A stretch of 64,000 nucleotides of DNA from WTFY01 sp965205685 (lineage in GTDB: Bacteria; Pseudomonadota; Gammaproteobacteria; UBA4575): NCBI GenBank assembly GCA_965205685.1, contig OZ242174.1, forward strand, positions 930,001 through 994,000, read 5' to 3'. Positions 26,423-34,916 of the stretch are shown here, in pieces. Both the position numbers and the translations under genes were made by a program. The notes below the pieces were generated by a model, which was given only the letters and a program-made list of their open reading frames with translations, searched no databases and was not told the origin of the DNA. The stretch's first letter is position 1, and each line of letters starts with the position of its first letter.

Positions 26423-26465
26423 ACCTGCAGTTTGCATAACATGTCCATGTTGTGAACTGGCTACA

Positions 26466-27101
26466 ATGATCCCCATTGCTAGAGAAGTGCAGCTCGTGCT
26501 GCTGGTGCTGGGGTTGGCCATCGCACTGGCCCAGTATCTGTTCGGGTTTTCGGCGGTGTGGCCCGTCTGGCTGGTGTTTGCGGTCCTGCTGCTCCTGTTT
26601 CGGGATTTCAAGCGTACCATTCCCGCGATCCCCTTGGCCGTGGTTTCTCCGGTGGACGGGCACATCACCGATGTCAGGGATGCTGTACACGATCCGTACC
26701 TGAAACGCATGGCCCAATCGGTCAGCCTGCGGCAGGCCTCGCTTGGCGAGTTCAATGTGCACAGTCCGATCGAAGGTAAGGTGCAGAATCTCTGGGTGCG
26801 CTCGGCAACAGGACATGCCGAATCCGAGCTTGCAGTATGGGTGCAAACGGACGAGCAGGATGATGTCGTGATGGTGGCTAATCTGAGTTCCGCACTGCGC
26901 CATGCCAGTTGTCATATCAGCGCAGGCGAGAAACTAGGGCAGGGACAGCGCTGCGGGTTCATGGCCCTTGCCTGTGATGTCGTGGTCTACCTGCCACAGA
27001 CGAGCAGTGTCAGTGTTCGGGTGAATCAGTCGGTTCGCGCCGGCAGTGATAAACTGGCAGAATTCGTACATGAGGCAGGAACACCATCTGCACACCCATG
27101 A
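26466..27101 (+). CDS. Phosphatidylserine decarboxylase-like protein, altered self-cleavage site
   Basis: 211-residue membrane protein in the usual psd slot between ilvC and pssA. Two N-terminal hydrophobic segments (about residues 8-28 and 32-46) precede a Psd fold: VSPVDGHITDV (60-70), FNVHSPIEGKV and the closing DVVVYLPQT. In type II Psd enzymes the segment before the last motif reads RFGSRVD, where Gly-Ser is cut to form the pyruvoyl group. Here it is ALACDVV, so Ser is replaced by Cys170 and Gly by Ala169. It may be inactive, or use Cys. Overlaps pssA by four bases (ATGA). Confidence 0.7.
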   Translation: MIPIAREVQLVLLVLGLAIALAQYLFGFSAVWPVWLVFAVLLLLFRDFKRTIPAIPLAVVSPVDGHITDVRDAVHDPYLKRMAQSVSLRQASLGEFNVHSPIEGKVQNLWVRSATGHAESELAVWVQTDEQDDVVMVANLSSALRHASCHISAGEKLGQGQRCGFMALACDVVVYLPQTSSVSVRVNQSVRAGSDKLAEFVHEAGTPSAHP

Positions 27102-27877
27102 ACAGACCAGAAAAGAAATTGCGCAAGGGCATCTACCTGTTGCCGAACCTGTTTACCACCGGTTCGCTGTTTGCAGGGTTCTATGCAATCGTTGCGGCCA
27201 CCACGGACCTGTTTGACCAGGCAGCGATTGCCATCATTATTGCCCTGTTTCTGGATTTCTTCGATGGGAGAATCGCGCGCCTGACCCATACCACCAGCAA
27301 GTTCGGCGCACAGTACGACAGCCTGTCCGACATGGTGTCATTCGGTGTGGCACCCGCACTCGTCGTATACGAATGGGCGCTGTTTCATTTCGGGGGCTTC
27401 CCCTGGATCTGGTCAAAGCTGGGATGGCTCGCGGCATTTTTCTATACCGCGGCGGCAGCCTTGCGCCTGGCCCGGTTCAACGCTCGCGTCACGGTGGTCA
27501 GCAAACGCTATTTCCAGGGATTGCCAAGCCCTGCAGCAGCAGCAGCATTGGTTGGATTCATCTGGGCCTGCCACGACATGCGGCTTTCCCCTGAAGACGT
27601 TGCCATTGCGGCCCTGGTGGTCACCATCGTTCTTGGTGCACTCATGGTCAGCAATTTCACCTACCACAGCTTCAAGGACGTCAACCTCGCGGACCGGATC
27701 CCCTATATCGTCATGCTTGCGGTAGTGCTTGGCTTTATCCTGGTATCGATCGACCCGCCAAAACTGGTATTCATCGTGTTCGCCCTGTACGCATTGTCCG
27801 GTCCGGTCATCTATATCGTCCGCCTGAAACGAAAACGCGGTGCACGTACAACGGTGAATATCGAAGACCGGCCATGA
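27098..27877 (+). CDS. pssA: CDP-diacylglycerol-serine O-phosphatidyltransferase
   Basis: 259-residue integral membrane enzyme making phosphatidylserine. The CDP-alcohol phosphotransferase motif is visible as DFFDGRIARLTHTTSKFGAQYD in two parts (DFFDGRIAR and FGAQYDSLSD), with the metal-binding aspartates. Several further membrane helices follow. Translationally coupled to the psd-like gene. Its product needs a decarboxylase to give phosphatidylethanolamine, which makes the altered upstream gene notable. Confidence 0.95.
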   Translation: MNRPEKKLRKGIYLLPNLFTTGSLFAGFYAIVAATTDLFDQAAIAIIIALFLDFFDGRIARLTHTTSKFGAQYDSLSDMVSFGVAPALVVYEWALFHFGGFPWIWSKLGWLAAFFYTAAAALRLARFNARVTVVSKRYFQGLPSPAAAAALVGFIWACHDMRLSPEDVAIAALVVTIVLGALMVSNFTYHSFKDVNLADRIPYIVMLAVVLGFILVSIDPPKLVFIVFALYALSGPVIYIVRLKRKRGARTTVNIEDRP

Positions 27878-27971
27878 TGGCCGCAGCCATGCGGCGGTCT
27901 GGGTGCGGGATTGCAGTTGACGGGTTACTGTACTTTCTGGGAAAATCCGCGGAATTGGGTATGTTACGGAC

Positions 27972-28067
27972 ATGAAAGAGTCATTCAAAAACACTGCAAC
28001 GACTGCAGTTCCAGTCTCTGGACCTGCTGCCGTGTACTGCCTTTCACTTCTCCTGCTGCCGCTGTAG
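27972..28067 (+). CDS. Leucine-rich leader peptide of leuA
   Basis: 31-residue ORF beginning MKESFKNTATTAVPV and ending CLSLLLLPL before a TAG. Six of the last eight residues are leucine (codons CTT, CTT, CTC, CTG, CTG, CTG). It lies 110 bases before leuA, between pssA and leuA, and is followed by two hairpins, the second with a T tract. This is the architecture of a translation-coupled attenuator that senses leucyl-tRNA. No strong ribosome site is evident upstream. Confidence 0.75.
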   Translation: MKESFKNTATTAVPVSGPAAVYCLSLLLLPL

Positions 28068-28072
28068 CGGCA
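28057..28072 (+). promoter_or_regulatory. Hairpin at the leader-peptide stop codon
   Basis: TGCCGC (28057-28062) pairs perfectly with GCGGCA (28067-28072) around TGTA. It overlaps the last leader codons, so a ribosome stalled at the leucine run would block it. Candidate pause structure of the leu attenuator. Confidence 0.5.
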
Positions 28073-28121
28073 CCACCTGTACCTGGCGAGGCTAAACGCA
28101 CCATCAACTCATTTACCTAGG

Positions 28122-28156
28122 AATTTCCATACGAGCTTCGAACTCGTGAAATTTTT
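28122..28156 (+). terminator. leuA attenuator terminator
   Basis: AATTTC-cat-ACGAG pairs with CTCGT-GAAATT around the loop CTTCGAA, with a three-base bulge, and is followed directly by TTT. Lies between the leader peptide and leuA. Formation would stop transcription before leuA when leucine is plentiful. Confidence 0.6.
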
Positions 28157-28176
28157 GTTGCAGCCGCAGGAGGCAC

Positions 28177-29721
28177 ATGGTGAACAGGGACAAACTTAAA
28201 ATTTTTGATACGACACTGCGCGACGGGGAACAAAGCCCGGGCGCCTCGATGACGCGCGATGAAAAAGTACGCATCGCCAAGTCACTGGAGCGCATGCGCG
28301 TGGACATTATCGAGGTCGGTTTTCCGACCGCGAGTGTGGGCGACTTTGAAGCGGTACAGGCCGTGGCCAAGGTGGTCAAGGACAGCACCATATGTGGTCT
28401 TGCGCGCGCACTCAAGGGGGACATCGAACGTGCCAGCGAAGCCCTGAAGCCTGCGGCATCGGCCAGGATTCATACGTTCATCGCGACGTCGCCGATTCAC
28501 ATGCAGCGCAAGCTGCGCATGACCGAGGACCAGGTCGTCGAGCAGGCCGTTTCTGCGGTCCGCCTGGCCAGGCAGTATACCGATGACGTCGAGTTTTCAC
28601 CGGAGGATGCCGGGCGCTCGGAATTCGAGTTCCTGTGCAGGGTCATCGAAAAGGCGATCGAGGCCGGAGCCGGGACGATCAACATTCCTGACACGGTGGG
28701 GTACAACATCCCGCACCAGTTCGGCGACCTGGTCGGTCGCCTGATCGAGAATATTCCCGCTTCGGACAAGGTCACGTTTTCCGTGCACTGTCACAACGAC
28801 CTGGGACTTGCCTCGGCAAACTCCCTGTCGGCGGTGTTGAGGGGTGCACGCCAGGTAGAGTGTACGATCAACGGCCTCGGCGAACGTGCCGGCAATGCCT
28901 CCCTGGAAGAGATTGTCATGACCGTGCATACGCGACAGGATGTGTTTCCATGCATCACGGGTCTGGACACGACACAGATTGTGCCGACCTCGCGCATGGT
29001 CTCAACGATCACCGGCTTTCCCGTGCAGCCCAACAAGGCGATCGTCGGTGCCAATGCCTTCGCGCATGAGGCAGGCATCCACCAGGATGGCGTGCTCAAG
29101 GCCCGGGAGACCTATGAAATCATGCGCGCAGAGGACGTCGGCTGGGCCTCGAACAAGATCGTGCTCGGCAAGCACTCGGGCCGCAATGCATTTCGCACGC
29201 GCCTGGATGAGCTTGGTATTACGTTTGACACGGAGGAAGAACTCAACAACGCCTTCGCAAATTTCAAGGGCCTGGCGGACCGCAAGCATGAAATATACGA
29301 TGAGGATCTGCATGCCCTGGTATCCGATACAAGTTACGACCACGATGAATACTGGAAACTGGTGTCCTTGACGGCGCATTCCGAAACCGGTGAAACCCCG
29401 AGTGCGCAGGTCATCCTGCAGGTCGACGGCGAGGAGAAAGTGGCCAGTGCCAAAGGTGGCGGGCCTGTCGATGCCACATTCTGTGCCATCGAGGAAATCG
29501 TCGACAGCCAGGCACAGTTGCAGCTGTATTCGGTGAACAACATCACGACGGGCACGGACGCCCAGGGAGAGGTCACGGTGCGCCTGCACAAGTCCGGCAG
29601 GATCGTCAACGGGCATGGTGCGGACACCGACATTATCATGGCCTCGGCCAAGGCCTATCTGCATGCACTGAACCGGCTTGCCATCCCGGACCGGCGCGCG
29701 CATCCCCAGCATGACGTCTGA
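28177..29721 (+). CDS. leuA: 2-isopropylmalate synthase
   Basis: 514-residue long-form LeuA, first committed step of leucine synthesis (acetyl-CoA plus 2-oxoisovalerate). The HMGL-like TIM barrel starts with FDTTLRDGEQSPGASM and has the HCHNDLGLA metal site; the C-terminal LeuA regulatory domain (about residues 390-510) gives leucine feedback. GCAGGAGG precedes the ATG. Preceded by an apparent attenuator. Confidence 0.98.
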   Translation: MVNRDKLKIFDTTLRDGEQSPGASMTRDEKVRIAKSLERMRVDIIEVGFPTASVGDFEAVQAVAKVVKDSTICGLARALKGDIERASEALKPAASARIHTFIATSPIHMQRKLRMTEDQVVEQAVSAVRLARQYTDDVEFSPEDAGRSEFEFLCRVIEKAIEAGAGTINIPDTVGYNIPHQFGDLVGRLIENIPASDKVTFSVHCHNDLGLASANSLSAVLRGARQVECTINGLGERAGNASLEEIVMTVHTRQDVFPCITGLDTTQIVPTSRMVSTITGFPVQPNKAIVGANAFAHEAGIHQDGVLKARETYEIMRAEDVGWASNKIVLGKHSGRNAFRTRLDELGITFDTEEELNNAFANFKGLADRKHEIYDEDLHALVSDTSYDHDEYWKLVSLTAHSETGETPSAQVILQVDGEEKVASAKGGGPVDATFCAIEEIVDSQAQLQLYSVNNITTGTDAQGEVTVRLHKSGRIVNGHGADTDIIMASAKAYLHALNRLAIPDRRAHPQHDV

Positions 29722-30465
29722 ATGCAGGTGCATGCGGTAATGGAGGAGCAAAGGCGGCTGTATTACCTGGAGAAGATGGGCATCCAGACCTGGGTGACCC
29801 GGACTTCCCAACCGGAAGATGTCCCGAGCCAGTCCGATCCGGGGATTGTGACTGAACAGGCAAGGCCACCGACACCGTTGGATGCGCCTGCCGGGACGGG
29901 TCCGGTTGCCGGCCTGGATGAACTCAGGAATGTGGTTGCTGCCTGCACCCTGTGTGCACTGCACCGTGGTCGCACGCAGACAGTCTTCGGGACGGGCAAT
30001 CCCCGTGCAGACTGGCTCGTGGTGGGTGAGGCGCCGGGCTTCGAGGAGGACCGCCAGGGGGAGCCGTTTGTCGGGCGGGCGGGCCAGCTGCTGACCAAGA
30101 TGCTTCTGGCCATCAATCTTGCACGCGAAGAGGTGTTCATCGCCAATATCCTGAAGTGCAGGCCACCGGACAACCGGGATCCCCAGCCGCAGGAAATCGG
30201 GCACTGCCTGTCTTATCTGAGGCAGCAAATCGAGCTGATCCAGCCAAAAATTATCCTGGCCATGGGCAGGATCGCGGCCCAGACCCTGCTGGATACACAT
30301 ACATCGATCGGGCGCCTTCGCGGCAGCGAACATTACTATGCGGATACCCGGATTCCCGTGGTCGTCACCTATCATCCCGCCTACCTGCTGCGCAGCCCCC
30401 AGCAAAAGCGCAAGGCCTGGGAGGATCTCCAGCTTGCCGTGCGGGTCAGGGAGTCATGCGAGTGA
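29722..30465 (+). CDS. Uracil-DNA glycosylase, family 4
   Basis: 247-residue DNA repair enzyme of the iron-sulfur UDG family. An N-terminal extension of about 65 residues precedes the core. Four cluster cysteines are visible: Cys75 and Cys78 (CTLC), Cys146 (LKCRPP) and Cys162 (GHC). Motif 1 is VVGEAPGFEEDRQGEPFVGRAG and motif 2 is TYHPAYLLR. Starts right after the leuA stop. Confidence 0.94.
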   Translation: MQVHAVMEEQRRLYYLEKMGIQTWVTRTSQPEDVPSQSDPGIVTEQARPPTPLDAPAGTGPVAGLDELRNVVAACTLCALHRGRTQTVFGTGNPRADWLVVGEAPGFEEDRQGEPFVGRAGQLLTKMLLAINLAREEVFIANILKCRPPDNRDPQPQEIGHCLSYLRQQIELIQPKIILAMGRIAAQTLLDTHTSIGRLRGSEHYYADTRIPVVVTYHPAYLLRSPQQKRKAWEDLQLAVRVRESCE

Positions 30466-30529
30466 AGCCAAAGACTGCAGCCATGGAGAGGGTAGTAAAG
30501 CCGCTCCCACCCGGTGTGCCTGCGGGATC

Positions 30530-30994
30530 ATGAGCGCAGCGCTGCAACACCCGGCCGCCGGTTTTCGCCGGATGACCGAACAGGATGTGTCAGCCATCGT
30601 CGGCATCGAGCGGCGCAGCTACCAGTTTCCGTGGACCCGGAACATCTTTCTCGACTGCCTGCGCCACGGACATTCCGCCTGGGTGCTTGAAACAGAACAT
30701 GGCATCATCGGCTACGGGGTGATGTCCGTGCTCGTGCAGGAATGCCATATCCTGAACCTGTGTGTGGACCCTGATTACCGTGGCCAGGGCAAGGGCAGGC
30801 AATTGCTCGAGGAGTTGCTTATCATCGCGCGTGTCCATGAGGCCGATTCTGCATTTCTCGAGGTGCGCACCTCCAATTTTCAGGCGCTGTCCTTGTACCT
30901 GTCGGAAGGTTTTCGTGAAATCGGCACGCGCAGGAACTACTATCCGGCCCAGCTGGGTCGGGAAGATGCCGTGATTCTTGCCAAGAGGCTTTGA
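30530..30994 (+). CDS. rimI: Ribosomal-protein-alanine N-acetyltransferase
   Basis: 154-residue GNAT acetyltransferase of the RimI group, which acetylates the N-terminal Ala of ribosomal protein S18. Acetyl-CoA binding motif LCVDPDYRGQGKGRQLLEEL and the C-terminal FREIGTRRNYYP motif are clear. ATG 30530 preferred; the frame is open upstream inside the UDG gene. Confidence 0.92.
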   Translation: MSAALQHPAAGFRRMTEQDVSAIVGIERRSYQFPWTRNIFLDCLRHGHSAWVLETEHGIIGYGVMSVLVQECHILNLCVDPDYRGQGKGRQLLEELLIIARVHEADSAFLEVRTSNFQALSLYLSEGFREIGTRRNYYPAQLGREDAVILAKRL

Positions 30995-31089
30995 AAGACC
31001 CCCGTACTCCGGCCTGTTTTTCAGCAAACTACGCGAACCGAAGATGCTCCGAAGCAGCAGGTCCTGTCTGTTCCCCAGGAAAAGCCACC

Positions 31090-32706
31090 ATGAAGGATGA
31101 CAGTTTTCTCGACGAGGTCGACAAGAGACGGACCTTTGCCATCATTTCCCACCCGGATGCCGGCAAGACGACGATCACCGAGAAGCTTTTGCTGTTCGGC
31201 GGCGCCATCCAGCTGGCGGGGACGGTCAAGGGCCGCAAGGCTGCCCGTCATGCGGTATCGGACTGGATGGAAATGGAAAAACAACGCGGCATTTCTGTGA
31301 CCAGTTCGGTCATGCAGTTCTCTTACGAGGGTCATGTGGTGAACCTGCTGGACACGCCGGGGCACGCCGATTTTTCCGAAGACACGTACCGCACACTGAC
31401 CGCGGTCGATTCCGTCCTGATGGTGATCGACAATGCCAAGGGCGTGGAGGAGCGCACGATCAAGCTGATGGAAGTGTGCCGGCTGCGTAACACTCCGATC
31501 ATGACGTTCATCAACAAGATGGACCGCGACGGGCGCGAGCCCATCGAGCTGCTGGACGAAGTCGAGCGGGTGCTGAAAATCAAATGCGCACCGGTGACCT
31601 GGCCGATTGGCATGGGCAAGCATTTCAAGGGAGTCTTCGACCTGCTCAATGACTCGGTACATCTTTACGATGCACAGCACGGTGGCAGGGTCATGCAGGG
31701 TGAGGTGGTTGAAGGCCTGCACAATCCGGAACTGGACCAGTTGATCGCAGAGCAGGCGCAGCCGCTGCGCGATGAAATTGAGCTCGTGCAGGGTGCAAGC
31801 CACGAATTTGACCATCAGGCCTACCTCGACGGGGAGCTGACCCCGGTATTTTTCGGCTCCGCGATCAACAATTTCGGCATCGCCGAGTTGCTGGAAAGAT
31901 TTGTCAGGTACGCGCCCGCCCCGCAGTCGAGGACCGTCAGCCGTCCAGGCGGACAAGACAGGCAACTTCACGCGAGCGAGGAGAAATTCTCAGGCTTCGT
32001 TTTCAAGATACAGGCCAACATGGACCCCAATCACAGGGACCGGCTGGCCTTCCTGCGCGTGTGCTCGGGCAGCTTCTACAAGGGCATGAAGCTGCAGCAT
32101 GTACGCCTGAACCGGGATATCAAGGTCAACGGCGCGCTGGCATTTGTGGCCTCGAACCGGGAACAGGTGGAGCGTGCTTATCCCGGAGATATCATTGGCC
32201 TGCATAACCACGGCACGATCAGGATCGGGGATGCCTTTACACAGGGCGAAAAGCTGGCATTCAGCGGGGTTCCGAGTTTTGCACCGGAACTGTTCAGGCG
32301 GGCCTTTCTGAATGATCCATTAAAGATCAAGGCGTTGAGAAAAGGACTTACACAACTTTGTGAGGAAGGGGCAACCCAGCTGTTCCAGCCGCAAACCAGC
32401 AACGACCTGATACTTGGTGCGGTTGGTGCCTTGCAGTTCGATGTGGTTCAGCACCGGCTCAGGTATGAATACAATGTCGACTGCCGGTTTGACCAGGCCA
32501 GCGTTCAGGCAGCACGCTGGGTGGTGTGCGATGATCCGAAAAAGTTGCTCGAATTCAAAAACAGGATGGCGGCTCACCTGGCCGTGGACCACGGCGGTGA
32601 ACTCGTGTACATGGCCCCGACCCGTGTCAACCTGCAGATCGTCATGGAGAAATGGCCGGACATCGAATTTCGTGCAACGCGAGAGCACGCCAGCGTGATC
32701 GATTAG
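31090..32706 (+). CDS. prfC: Peptide chain release factor 3
   Basis: 538-residue translational GTPase that recycles RF1/RF2 from ribosomes after termination. G1 SHPDAGKTT, G3 DTPGHADF and G4 NKMD are all present in the N-terminal G domain, followed by two further RF3 domains. ATG 31090 is chosen as it gives the family N-terminus; a TTG at 30991 would add 33 unlikely residues. Confidence 0.97.
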   Translation: MKDDSFLDEVDKRRTFAIISHPDAGKTTITEKLLLFGGAIQLAGTVKGRKAARHAVSDWMEMEKQRGISVTSSVMQFSYEGHVVNLLDTPGHADFSEDTYRTLTAVDSVLMVIDNAKGVEERTIKLMEVCRLRNTPIMTFINKMDRDGREPIELLDEVERVLKIKCAPVTWPIGMGKHFKGVFDLLNDSVHLYDAQHGGRVMQGEVVEGLHNPELDQLIAEQAQPLRDEIELVQGASHEFDHQAYLDGELTPVFFGSAINNFGIAELLERFVRYAPAPQSRTVSRPGGQDRQLHASEEKFSGFVFKIQANMDPNHRDRLAFLRVCSGSFYKGMKLQHVRLNRDIKVNGALAFVASNREQVERAYPGDIIGLHNHGTIRIGDAFTQGEKLAFSGVPSFAPELFRRAFLNDPLKIKALRKGLTQLCEEGATQLFQPQTSNDLILGAVGALQFDVVQHRLRYEYNVDCRFDQASVQAARWVVCDDPKKLLEFKNRMAAHLAVDHGGELVYMAPTRVNLQIVMEKWPDIEFRATREHASVID

Positions 32707-32744
32707 CGACATCATCCGTGCATCAGGCCCTGGAACCTGTACCC

Positions 32745-33479
32745 ATGTCTGCTTCAAGAAAAGACCGCATCTATTTGCAAAGGCCCACCCATCCGGGTGA
32801 CTTCGTCTTCGACGAAGCCGTTGCCGAAGTCTTCGAGGACATGATTACACGCTCTGTTCCCGGGTATGAATCGGTTCTTCGACTGGTGCAGGTCGTGGCC
32901 AGGAAATTCGTTACCAAGGACAGCTCGGTCTATGATCTCGGCTGCTCACTGGGGGCAGCATCCTTCAGCGTCTGCCAGGCGATCTCTCATGCCGGCGTGA
33001 ACATCATCGCCGTTGATAACTCCAAGGCCATGATCGGTCGACTGCAGCAAAGGCTCGATGAGATGCCAACGGATGACCAGATCCGACCAGTGTGCGCGGA
33101 TATCACCGAGGTCGAAATCCAGAACGCTTCCCTCGTCATTCTGAACTACACCTTGCAGTTCGTTGATCCTGCAAGGCGAGGCTCTCTCATCCAGAAGATT
33201 TACTCGGGGTTGCAGCAAGATGCGGCCTTGCTGTTGTCCGAAAAAATCAGGTACCCGGATCATGACGAGGATGCACTGATGCAAAGCCTGCATGAGAATT
33301 TCAAGCAGGGGCAGCACTACAGCGCTCTTGAAATCACCCGGAAAAGGGAGGCGCTTGAGAACGTACTGATCCGTGACACCCATGAGCAACACAGGGCGCG
33401 CTTGTACCGTGCCGGCTTCTCCCGGGTCCACGTCTTGATGCAGCACCTCAATTTCATCACCTACATCGCGATCAAGTGA
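32745..33479 (+). CDS. cmoA: Carboxy-S-adenosyl-L-methionine synthase
   Basis: 244-residue SAM-dependent enzyme converting SAM plus prephenate to carboxy-SAM for wobble uridine modification (cmo5U). SAM motif VYDLGCSLGAASF is followed by VDNSKAMI and the LNYTLQFV segment; N-terminus FDEAVAEVFEDMI is typical. The stop overlaps the cmoB start. Confidence 0.96.
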   Translation: MSASRKDRIYLQRPTHPGDFVFDEAVAEVFEDMITRSVPGYESVLRLVQVVARKFVTKDSSVYDLGCSLGAASFSVCQAISHAGVNIIAVDNSKAMIGRLQQRLDEMPTDDQIRPVCADITEVEIQNASLVILNYTLQFVDPARRGSLIQKIYSGLQQDAALLLSEKIRYPDHDEDALMQSLHENFKQGQHYSALEITRKREALENVLIRDTHEQHRARLYRAGFSRVHVLMQHLNFITYIAIK

Positions 33480-34459
33480 TGGCAGGGCTCTCATCGCTGG
33501 CATCGTCGCTTGAGCGTGCCGGGCTCAAAGGCCCACACTCGCAACTGCTGCAGCTGGCACAGGACAGGTACGCACACCCCAGGCACCGCCACTTCGATGA
33601 GTGGCAGCATCGCGTTGATTCGTTGCCCGGTATTGCACCATCGTTCATTGACCTGGATCGTGCAGCCCCCGTGATCGGCCGGGCAGCGGATTGCACGGGC
33701 GAGCACCGTGCCTTGCTGACACAAGGCCTGCAGGCCTTGGGCCCCTGGCGCAAGGGGCCGTTCAGCGTGTTCGGTATCGACATCGATGCGGAATGGCGCA
33801 GTGACTGGAAATGGGCGCGCATTGCGCCGCACCTTGGCAGTCTTCAAAACTGCAATGTTCTGGATATTGGTTGTGGCAACGGGTATTACACGCTGCGCAT
33901 GCAGGGCCTCGGAGCGCAACTGGTACTGGGCCTTGAACCCATGTGGGTGCACGTGTTCCAGTGGTCGGCGCTGCACAGGTTCCTGCCGCAACCGCAACGT
34001 ATCTTTGTCCTGCCCCTGAGGCTCGAGGAGTTGCCGCAGGCATTGTCAGGGTTTGACCTGGCGTTCTCCATGGGCGTGCTGTACCACAGCCGCCAGCCCC
34101 GCGAGCACCTGGCCCGCGTGTTCGATGCATTGAGGGCGGGAGGCCGGATTGTGCTGGAGACACTGATCATCGAGGATTTGGGCGCCGAGGCACTGGTCCC
34201 ACCAGGGCGATATGCCAACATGAGGAATGTCTGGGTGATCCCAAGCTACACCCTCCTGAAAGCCTGGCTGGTGGAAGCCGGCTTCGACCAGGTCCGGTTA
34301 TTGGATCAGTCCCGGACCACCACTCAGGAACAGCGTCCGACGCGCTGGATGAGCGGGCACTCTCTGGTGCATGCCCTGAACCCGAACGATCCCGGGCAGA
34401 CCATCGAGGGGCATCCGGCACCATTGCGTGCCTGCATCGTTGCAGAAAAACCCGTCTGA
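33476..34459 (+). CDS. cmoB: tRNA U34 carboxymethyltransferase
   Basis: 327-residue methyltransferase that moves the carboxymethyl group from carboxy-SAM to ho5U34 in tRNA. SAM-binding VLDIGCGNGYYTLRM, then FSMGVLYHSRQP and the RMW-like ending (PTRWMSGHSL) fit the family. GTG at 33476 or ATG at 33479 could start it; both overlap cmoA. Confidence 0.96.
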   Translation: MMAGLSSLASSLERAGLKGPHSQLLQLAQDRYAHPRHRHFDEWQHRVDSLPGIAPSFIDLDRAAPVIGRAADCTGEHRALLTQGLQALGPWRKGPFSVFGIDIDAEWRSDWKWARIAPHLGSLQNCNVLDIGCGNGYYTLRMQGLGAQLVLGLEPMWVHVFQWSALHRFLPQPQRIFVLPLRLEELPQALSGFDLAFSMGVLYHSRQPREHLARVFDALRAGGRIVLETLIIEDLGAEALVPPGRYANMRNVWVIPSYTLLKAWLVEAGFDQVRLLDQSRTTTQEQRPTRWMSGHSLVHALNPNDPGQTIEGHPAPLRACIVAEKPV

Positions 34460-34486
34460 ATTTCGAGGTCCAGTACCTGGCGCGGG

Positions 34487-34810
34487 CTACTCCTCCAGGT
34501 ACTGGCGTTTGCCTTCTACCGTCTCCCACTGACCGGCATCCTCCGGGGCTGGGATGGTGGTGGCCAGAACCGGCCACTTCAGGGACAGCCGTTCGTTGAG
34601 AGCCAGAAATTCCTGCTGTGATTCCGGCAGGTCCTCTTCGCTGTAGATGGCATTGACTGGGCACTCCGTTTCACACATGGCGCAGTCGATGCAGTCTTCG
34701 GGATCAATGACCAGCATGTTCGGTCCTTCATGAAAGCAATCGACTGGACATACTTCCACGCAGTCCGTGTACTTACACTTGATGCACGATTCAGTAACTA
34801 CGAATGTCAT
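34487..34810 (-). CDS. fdxA: Seven-iron ferredoxin FdxA
   Basis: 107-residue ferredoxin. Starts MTFVVTESCIKCKYTDCVEVC and has a second CIDCAMCETECP set, giving the cysteine pattern of a 3Fe-4S plus a 4Fe-4S cluster; the C-terminal tail with an acidic stretch is usual. Often next to mutS in gammaproteobacteria, as here. Start at ATG 34810; the upstream extension is not part of the family. Confidence 0.95.
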   Translation of the reverse strand: MTFVVTESCIKCKYTDCVEVCPVDCFHEGPNMLVIDPEDCIDCAMCETECPVNAIYSEEDLPESQQEFLALNERLSLKWPVLATTIPAPEDAGQWETVEGKRQYLEE

Positions 34811-34916
34811 GGGATTTTGGAACGGGCGAATGCTGTACCCGGCTCGCATGGTAGCAAATTTGGAAAACTGCAAAAATCTGCCCCGCGAGGGATGAGAAAA
34901 CTGTGAGGCTGCCCGT

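Noticed and set aside
25385..26755. 456-codon minus-strand frame over ilvC and psd
   Set aside because: Antisense to the conserved ilvC; no start signal, not protein-like.
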